Assembly: GCA_031841125.1 (NCBI GenBank)
Contig: CM063108.1
Coordinates: 71,458,344 to 71,522,343, forward strand
Direction: 5' to 3'
Source: Acanthococcus lagerstroemiae
Taxonomy: Eukaryota; Arthropoda; Insecta; Hemiptera; Eriococcidae
DNA: 64,000 bases
A program made the position numbers and the translations under genes. A model generated the notes under the pieces. The model was not told the origin of the DNA, made no database searches, and was given only the letters and a program-made list of their open reading frames with translations. Below, piece after piece: positions 56,201 through 64,000 of the stretch. The first letter of the stretch is position 1, and each line of letters begins with the position of its first letter.

Positions 56201-59200
56201 TAACTACGGATAGGTCTTTCTTCCTGACATTATTTCCAACGACCACGAATAAGAAAAAAGCTACCTGACTCTGCACCATCTTTACTACATACTATAAAAC
56301 ACATGCTGTTAAAACGCAACTTTACCCACAGTTCTGCGTGGGTAAAATAGCACTTTAACAGGAGGTATTTAAACAAGTTTTTGTTCACCCCGTTCGAAGA
56401 GAAATAAATGTCTATTCCCTCCTCCTTCAGTCCATCGCTTCACGTTACGTTTATATTATACGAGTATGATCACCGGTTATCACAAAACGCGGGATATCTT
56501 GGCGAGCTTTACAGATACAGACATGCGACTTGGACGAGGTGATGAGGAAAAGGCTTCGCAAATTCAATTTCATCATTTATTAGAAAAGAGCATTTACAGC
56601 AGTTTTTTGAACGAATTTCGGCAACAGAGTGTCGCTGCCAAATTTAGACGATGAATTTGAATCCACTATTCAAAAGACTGAGTAGGAGTAAGTTGTCTAC
56701 GCTTTAAATTCTTGAGTTTTAAAAATGTTTCAGAGGCCAAAATTGAGAAGAACTAAGTGGTCTACGATTCAAGTTTTTGAATTTTAAGAATTTCCCCTAA
56801 AAAATCTAGAAGGTCCCAAAATGGGTGAAACGATGATTGTTTAACCGGCGGTCCTTCTTTTACTTCTTCCGGACAAGACGCACCGAAAATTTTGTTGAAT
56901 TTGGAGAATAATATTCTTACACATTCTGAATCGTCGCTCTCAGGATTCTTTCCTGGGTCCGTCACTGAATGGTTATTATTTTATACTGCGTGAAATCTGA
57001 ATTTGAGAATCGCGAATGGAGCCTGATGCCAAACCTAACCTAATAAGATATTTAAAATCAAAATCGGCGGTTCGGAAGATTACAAATTCGACGATTTGGC
57101 TCGATTGTTCTAGTGAAATTCATTTTGGTCGTGCTGAAATGTGAAAGTCTGATTTTGAAAGGCTGAGATCGGGAGCGGATCAAGAATTTAATGCAAACAA
57201 GCAACTCCAAAAATCACGATATTTCGATATTTCTCTCATACTGAGCCAGTTTCTGCTTCATTTCAATTTTTAATTTTCATGTTTGCATAATACAAATCGG
57301 TTGAGAAAATATTAAAAATTGCCAAAGAATACGAATGTAACCTCTTCATTCTTTCCCCAAAGCGAACATACTTTCACAAGTTTGGTACTTTATTCGAATT
57401 TTACTCATTTCAAGCGTGTACCTTAATCGGAGTTAGATGAGAAATCTCAACGAAATTTTTGGAATCAGAGATTCAAAAAACTCCCGCGTATATATTTTCA
57501 TTAATTTTCCAAGTAAAGTCAATTTTGCCAATTTCGAGAGGGCAATTTTGGTTTTAGGGCCCGAACTGGGGTCCGATGAAAATTCTGGTGAATTCTTTGA
57601 AATCAGCGATCCAAGAAACCTTATTTTGATTGGTTGCACAACACTATTTCAGTTTTTTTGTCTTTCCACTCCAGAATTCCAGCGAGGGAAACTGCTAAAA
57701 TTTTTGAAATTTAGAAACTTTGAATAGCTTATTATGCCGAGCATAAACACCACACAATCTCATCGCCCATTTATAAAATTCCAGCGATAATTCTGGACAA
57801 AGTACTACTGAATGAACTGTTGTACATTTTTTTTTCAGCATCTCACAACTCAACGCTAATTTTACATTTGTTAACCGAGTCTTTCAAGCTCTGTTTAGCG
57901 GTGAGAAAATCGGATTTGAAGTTTTATAGTTCCAACTTTGACACTCGATTTTCCACGACCAGGTTCACTAAAAATTCTTAAAACTTGACCGGAATCATTT
58001 GAAACTACAATCCTCTATCGATTCCCGATCTCAAATTCGAGAAAAAATTATAAAATTTCCAAGTTCTTCTTTTTGTTCTTTCTAATGGAATTTAACATTG
58101 TTGCGAAATCAGTAGTGCCATGCTATATTTAAAACCTTGAAAAGAGAAAGAAAAAAAAACAGGGATTTGAGGGAAAAGTGAAAATGACTTTAAAAAGTGC
58201 CAAGTGACTTTTCCTCGAAAAAAAGTACCTTGTATCTTTTTCTAAAACAGTAACACTAGTGACTTCCACTAAAACTCTTAACAACGTTTCCTAAAAAACT
58301 GACCGGCAATTTTTTCTTGGAGAAAAAAAAATTATTTATAAAATACATTATAAATTAATTTAAATTTAATATAATAATTTTGTTATAATAAATGTTTAAT
58401 TTTAGAAGAAATTTTGTTACATGAAATTCAACGAAGAATTATGAATTTTTTATTTATTTTTGCATTAAGATTAGGTATTCAAAATTATTTTTTAAATAAA
58501 TTATAAATAAAAATTAAACACCAAAGTTTGTAGTTCATTTTATATATTAGAAATTAAATTCAACGAATCCTATGTTTTTCAAAAAAGCGACAAAAGCTAA
58601 CCGAAGTCTCCGATCCACATCCTGTATTCGCAATTTCAGAGTAGATGGTACATTCCGAGCCCGCCCTTTCAAGAGGAGACAAATATATCAAGAAAGAAAC
58701 TACTAGACAATGCGGGGTATAATTTGTGAAACACCCCGTTTACCACGCAAAATTAGAACAGAACATTCGGTAACGAGTTAAAAGTTAACTGAATACAAGG
58801 AATGGGGGGAAAGGTGAGGCAAGAAGATCGATCGAAATGAAGGGTTTCTTTCCGAGAGCGATTCAATTTCAACGAAGGAGGTTAATCTACTCAGCGAAAT
58901 TGTAGCATAAGACTTAGGGAAAATGACTAGCAATTAAGATACCGAATAAGGGTAGTACGGGGCAAGAAGAATATTGTCCTATTCGGTCAAATAAATGAAA
59001 CTATTTCGTAATCCTAATACGAACAAATTAAATACTGAGATGAAGTCACCCCAGATAACTTTCTTATATTCTTTATATTCGAAACAAATATAGAGCCGTG
59101 AAGTTGTGGCCAATACATCATTATTCAAACTTGTCATTCACTAGAAATACACAACCCCCCCGGGTAGCTTTGGTCAATACCCCCAGTAAGGAAAGGTAAC

Positions 59201-60435
59201 AAAGTACATACTTGGAAAAGCAACACTCGTATGTAAGTCCCGCATCTTTTAAATTGTGAATGTGAACCCCAATACAAAGAAACGTAGATAAGATACTTGT
59301 AGTAAGCAAACGACGTATGTAAACATGCCGGCTGACGGTGATAAATCGAATTCGATTAATTACCACGTTAACTCCCTAATATAATGTCGGCGATGTTAAC
59401 TTCACTGATAATTTGCACGTTGAATTTCATTCAATAAAAATTATTAATCGCCAACCGGCGTTTCTACAACGATCATTAAAGTCAGTTGTGCACACGTCGC
59501 TCGGAACGTCTAACGTGTACACTACATACAAACTGGTTTCTCACTCTACAGTCTACAGTCTACACCACTCGACTTCGTCTCCCATTTGTTATCACCGAAA
59601 AAATTTGCATTTATTCCTACCACTCGTACGAGTACGAGTAATTTATTCTTGTAATTCGAGAGCTGCATGTGTTTCCTTGAAAACATAAAAGTTTTGCGAA
59701 GATTTTGTTATACGCTCGCGTAAAAGTGGACTATCTGCTACACCCGGTTTTGAGAATTTAAAGTCGAACTACCTACCTATTAAAATGATCCGCGTCAAAT
59801 TAGCGAGCATATAATAATGCGCCACTTTAAAAAAATTAACGACGAATAATTGCGCGCGAAAATGAGAAATAATAAAATTCTTTCGGGTCAAAGTATTCAC
59901 TGACAGCATCGCACGACATACTACGCCAATAATTTATCGTTATAACCGAATCTCATTCATCTGTCAGCTACACTGACGTAGGTAATTTGATTATGCCTTC
60001 ATTTTATGCAAAATGTTGGAAAAAATTACACTTTTGGTTTGTTTCAGTTTCCATTTTTCGCCGATCGGTTTAATACAGTTCAGTTGTATTTTTATTACTC
60101 GCGGATTTTTCCGAAATTTCCAATGCGAAAGCGTAGATTAAGCTCCGGGTTCTGTTTAACCTTTTTATTTTATTGACCATTCGATCGGTGTTACTTTGTC
60201 TTTGAAAACGAGAAGATATTGTGAACAGAAACTGACTGTCGCTAGAACATTCGAAGATAACATTTGAATGTTGCACGGGGGTCCTCAACATACACAAATT
60301 CAAACGGAAAATAGCATTTTCTGCAATCAACCTTTCCAATTTTGACTTACATTGCAGGTGTGGTTCTAGTCTATCCCGCAAGTACTGTTTTGAAAAATTT
60401 CGCTTTGTTCTCTAGTCATCGACATTTTTAAAAAC
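53223..60435. other. AT-rich non-coding stretch
   Basis: About 7 kb without a recognised element. A very AT-rich, low-complexity part lies at about 58320-58520 (TTATAAATTAATTTAAATTT-like text). Short frames at 55331-55546, 57437-57727 and 60070-60381 lack domain signatures. One small frame is listed separately. Confidence 0.4.
56466..56654 (+). CDS. Possible 62-codon small ORF, unknown
   Basis: ATG to TGA, starting MITGYHKTRDILASFTDTDM and ending FRQQSVAAKFRR, with mixed charged and polar residues and no low complexity. No splice sites or family. It could be chance. Confidence 0.15.
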   Translation: MITGYHKTRDILASFTDTDMRLGRGDEEKASQIQFHHLLEKSIYSSFLNEFRQQSVAAKFRR

Positions 60436-61020
60436 TGGCGGTTTTTCAAAACCATAGTCGAACTTTCGCCGTATCTCGCAAACAAACTGAGCTATCGAAC
60501 TCTGAAGGTGCATAAGAATCACATAGAAATATATATTCAAAAATCAAAGAAATTTTTTTTATTTTGAAAATTGTTGAATATTTTGAAATTTACGCATTAG
60601 TTACCCAAATATATACGTAGACTTGGTTGAATTTTTCGCAAATTGTAGGCAGAGGTTTCGTGCATATACTGTGAAAGTTTGGCGGTGATATTTTCTGTTC
60701 AAGAAAATAAAGTTGCTTCAAACATTTTCAGCAATTTTAATTTTTTTAAAGGAAAAATACCACAGCCAAACTTCCTCAGTACATACACGTACGGATAAAA
60801 TAATCTGCGAACAATCCGGCCAAATCTATACATAACTATTTTAGATAATTGATACGTCAGTTTCAAAATTTTAAAACATTTTCAACAAATTTTAGAGCTA
60901 GTTTTCTGTAAATATGTTTCGGTGCATATTTGTCTTTAAAAGGAGCTCTTATGCACATTCGTAGTTCAGGTTGCTTACAAGGTACAGCAAAAATTTCATC
61001 GTGGTTTTGAAGAGCCGCCA
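60436..61020. mobile_element. Inverted-repeat MITE, TGGCGG family
   Basis: 585 bp. The left end TGGCGGTTTTTCAAAACCA (60436-60454) and the inverted right end TGGCGGCTCTTCAAAACCA (61002-61020) match at 17 of 19. The interior is AT-rich and non-coding. TTAA occurs right after the right end and a TTAA-containing stretch lies 4 bases before the left end, so a piggyBac-like TTAA target is possible but not shown. Confidence 0.68.
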
Positions 61021-61961
61021 TTAAAATAATAAATCGATAACTCCAGAGGACAGCGAAATTTTCACAAGTGGGCGTCTACAGGCATACTTATGGGATAGAG
61101 TAAAATTGCTATGCAAATTTGGTAGAAATCAGAGAGTCTGATTGCAACGGCTATGCGAATTGGCATGGAATGACCCATGAATAAGTAGAAAATCCAATAA
61201 AACTACCGTCAGGCGAGCAGATATATGTCGAAGCTCGGGGAAAGAGAGAAAATTTCTAATTTTTGAACCAAAACACGTTCATTTTTAGAAGAAAGAAAAA
61301 AAACTCAAAAAAGAATGAAGACGCATATGAGAGATGCTTTTCTAAAACGCAATATGTCTGTATTTCTGAATCATTCAGGAATTACAAAAAACTGACTAAT
61401 GTCTAAAGATTTCAATTCTGATATTCTTTTCTCCAATATTTGATAATAGCCCTCAAACTCAGCAGATACGAACCAGGAATTTCATTTTAAGAACTAAAAT
61501 ACACACGAAAATATAAGCTGAAGAAATTTCAAAAACTAGGCTTACTATGTTTTTGAATTAGCATACATAGCGAATGGACTTACTGCGTTTTAGGAATGAC
61601 CAGATACATAACAAAATACTGCATTTTGTATAAAAAATACTATCTTAAAGACGCATTCCTCACCTTTTTTTGAACCCGAAATCAACAGGGTTTAGTTACT
61701 TATGCAAACAAATCCCCCCCCCCCTCCACACTGTCTATCCTGAGTAAGGTTGGTACGTACTTCCAATTTTGAAACTGTTATAACATAATGACAAATGACA
61801 ATTTTTCAATTAGACAAAGAGATTTATGGATAAGTTGGAGATAAATTATAAAGATGGGCGATTACCACTATATTATGTTGATATTTCTGCGCCCTCCCCC
61901 GCCTGAATATTTCACGAACTTCAAGGGCTAGAAGAAGTTTTCACACAGTTAATTAGAATAT
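61021..61961. other. Non-coding stretch
   Basis: A C run (about 61717-61727) in AT-rich text. Nothing else seen. Confidence 0.45.
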
Positions 61962-62070
61962 TGATGATAGAGGGGCGTATAACGATGCACGCATGCCAAA
62001 TTGGCCCCGGGACACCGCGCCCCCTATCTCGGAAACGCCCCCAATGGGCCTGCGTCAGAATAGGGAGGAT
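61962..62070 (-). mobile_element. R1-clade 3' UTR tail, fifth long copy, diverged
   Basis: 109 bp, reverse orientation, with GGGCGTATAACGATGCACGC, GCATGCCAAATTGGCCCC and CACCGCGCCCCCTATCTCGG matching the 3' UTR of the other copies with more changes. A perfect 15-bp target duplication AGTTAATTAGAATAT lies at 61947-61961 and 62071-62085. Confidence 0.87.
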
Positions 62071-62085
62071 AGTTAATTAGAATAT

Positions 62086-62479
62086 AAACTATCCTACATT
62101 TTACACTCGTCAAAAATAATATGCTTTCCTTCCAATTGTAAAAAATTACGTAAGTCATTATACTACAGCGTTCATCGTCGTGGCTGTCTCCGGTCGAGTT
62201 TTTTTGAACATTATAATGTTTTACATTTTTTCACTCCATGTTCTGGACAAACTGATTGGGGAATATCGTCACAGAAGATTGCAAGAATACATTAACAGCA
62301 CTGATGACAAGTTTTCTCATTTGATACTCAGTGTAGTCGATTACTTAAAATCAGTCCCCGGTGGTTAAATTCTTCCGCGTCGTCAGTTTTTGATAAATCG
62401 GAATACGGATTATAGAAAATTTTTGGAATCGATAAAAAGTCAACATGGACGTTATCAGTTCAATTCCGCCCTGGTTAAA
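62086..62479. other. Non-coding stretch
   Basis: The frame at 62180-62368 has a hydrophobic start but no family resemblance; not supported as a gene. Confidence 0.4.
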
Positions 62480-63420
62480 AATTTAACTTACACATAATCA
62501 GATGCAGCGGAAAAGTATCAAATTAGAATCAAAAACCGAAAAGCATCGGAACAGTAAGACCATAGGATATTAAAATCCACCGAATTATGAACAGAAAAAG
62601 ATACTAACCAAGCTCACACACCATCAAAATTTTAAAAATTGTCAAAGAATACTAAAACTAGATCAAGGAAGTCTGGAAAACATTAAAAATCATCAAATGA
62701 AAATGAAGAAGAAAATTATTAATACTGAAAAATAAGACAAGAAATCAAAACCAAAAATACCAATATCCAAACAAATTAGAAACAAAACAAAACAAAAGCA
62801 TCAAATCAGGGCCAAAAAACGAATCAAGATATTTCAGAGAACCTCAAAATTATACGCGAAGTCAAAGCAAGTAAAACGCAGACACTACACCAATCGACGA
62901 TAAAAGAAAGTCAAAATTGCTTTTTTTTCTTTCTTCTGTTTGTGGAGAGAGGGGGAGGAGGAGGAGGAGGAAAAGGAGGAGGCGGATGCAGAAAACTCTG
63001 ACTAAAACTCTCAATGGCCCAACATTTAATACAAACCAGAAAATTACCAAATTATGAGACTTAAACGAGACCAGATAAGACCGGAAATATCGAAAAAGAC
63101 CAAGCCAAAGTCCCCAAATCAAGACCATAGAAGAAGGTAACATGAACAAAACTCGCAAATATGTACAAAAGAAAAAAATACCTAACACCATCAAATTAGA
63201 ATTAAAAAAGATTGAAGCGAGAACAATATATTATCGAAAGAAAAAAAAACCTGTAAATTATGATAAAAAACAGAACAAGGCCAAAAACGTATACAAACTA
63301 CTACATCACGACGAAATGAAACCAAAAAATACATGAACCGGACTAAATACGACCAAAATAAAACTGAAGAAGCACTGACGTAATTAGGAACCAAATTCGG
63401 AGTAATTTTAAGAGATGAAA
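62480..63420 (+). repeat. A-rich degenerate array of ACCAAA/AAGACCA phrases
   Basis: Nearly 1 kb of strand-biased A-rich text with loose repeats such as ATCAAATTAGAA, AAACCAAAAATACCAAT, GACCAGATAAGACCGG and AAAGACCAAGCC, and a GGAGGAGGAGG run near 62951-62985. Its style recalls the arrays at 38300 and 48240. The Lys-rich frames inside it are composition artefacts. Confidence 0.5.
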
Positions 63421-64000
63421 CTAAGTAAGACCAGAACATTTATTCGCTCACTTCTTATGACGATTTTTCCACCTAAAATGTTCACAGAATTCTCAACAGT
63501 TCAACAGTTCAAGCAGGATTTCGTTCCCACAACCTCTTTCATATCTACACCACTGGTTCATGATCCAAAGGTCTTACTTAACATTTTCGAAAAGATACAA
63601 CCAAATTTCCAAGTTCGGAGAGATGTAACCATGGCCTTCAAGGGGAAGACAGAAACACACAAAAAACAAAATTGATACACACATTCAACAATCACAAAAA
63701 CATGAAACTGATAAGAGTATGTGTCAATAATAGCCATAAATTAAGGATTTTAAAGGACGTATTCTGGCGTACATTCAAGACTTATTCTTTTTGGGTATGA
63801 TTTATCGGCACGCTACCCACAATCGATATGCCACGAGATATATACAAGTTGGACGCCACATACAAATATAGCATGCCGTATAAAATGTCGCACTGAATAA
63901 AAAGTTAACGAACGACCTAACAAATTGTATGCACGGCCACTGAATACACCTCATGCCATATAAAACGCTGCACTGAATAAAAATTTATTTAACGTTCATG
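63421..64000. other. Non-coding end of window
   Basis: The frame 63415-63675 is open but unrecognised. Near the end a short unit recurs twice (CATGCCGTATAAAATGTCGC at 63870 and CATGCCATATAAAACGCTGC at 63953, each followed by ACTGAATAAAAA), an 83-bp tandem repeat that probably goes on past the window. Confidence 0.5.

Noticed and set aside
62862..63675. Lys-rich and hydrophobic frames on either strand near the window end
   Set aside because: They are produced by the A-rich degenerate array and have no domain signature.

Overview
The window is eukaryotic nuclear DNA from an arthropod, most probably an insect. It is AT-rich, full of microsatellites, has no compact gene array, and is built largely of non-LTR retrotransposon remains and short non-autonomous DNA transposons. 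The species cannot be named from the sequence. I recognise no complete host gene. The long reading frames all belong to retroelements; the only host-gene candidates are a few short, weakly supported exons (31948-32009, 41517-41688, 45981-46199, 48696-48798, 19245-19532, 56466-56654).

Layout. 1-7.5 kb: a small hAT-type MITE (152-389), a decayed RTE-like retrotransposon (1045-2048), a long inverted repeat (2207-2616), a diverged direct repeat (2910-3215 and 3940-4235) and a second copy of the MITE (5270-5606). 7.5-17.1 kb: the most structured part. Two related two-ORF type non-LTR elements lie head to tail in one ACT/ATT microsatellite. E1 (7632-10684) keeps a 684-codon open RT frame but no endonuclease or ORF1. 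E2 (11679-17063) keeps a PHD-finger ORF1, endonuclease pieces and RT, all broken. Both end in a covarying 3' hairpin followed by (ATT)n then (ACT)n. A 5'-truncated R1-clade element (10731-11665) sits exactly between them with a 13-bp target duplication.

17-27 kb: a GC-rich hAT MITE (17847-18063), a second R1-clade tail (21301-21798), a tRNA-derived SINE head (22500-22665), a foldback-like locus with opposed arrays of a GGATTGAGTCCC motif (23736-24509), and a hairpin MITE (24891-25072). 27.3-30.9 kb: sequence with abnormal homopolymer runs of all four bases, best read as poorly corrected assembly rather than biology.

31-64 kb: mostly non-coding. A 1-kb TA-flanked TIR element (33899-34905) has a hAT MITE nested inside it. 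R1-clade 3' tails with their own target duplications lie at 34941-35149, 40491-40602 and 61962-62070. A non-LTR pol fragment (40810-41170), a CA microsatellite, a hAT MITE (46483-46746), an inverted-repeat MITE (60436-61020) and several degenerate oligonucleotide arrays complete the list.

The genes do not form a pathway. What the window records is layered transposition: six R1-clade 3' tails, 38 to 935 bp long, all ending at the same 3' terminus, five with clear target duplications; and five hAT-type MITEs with 8-bp duplications. Families were named from motifs by eye; no database search was possible.
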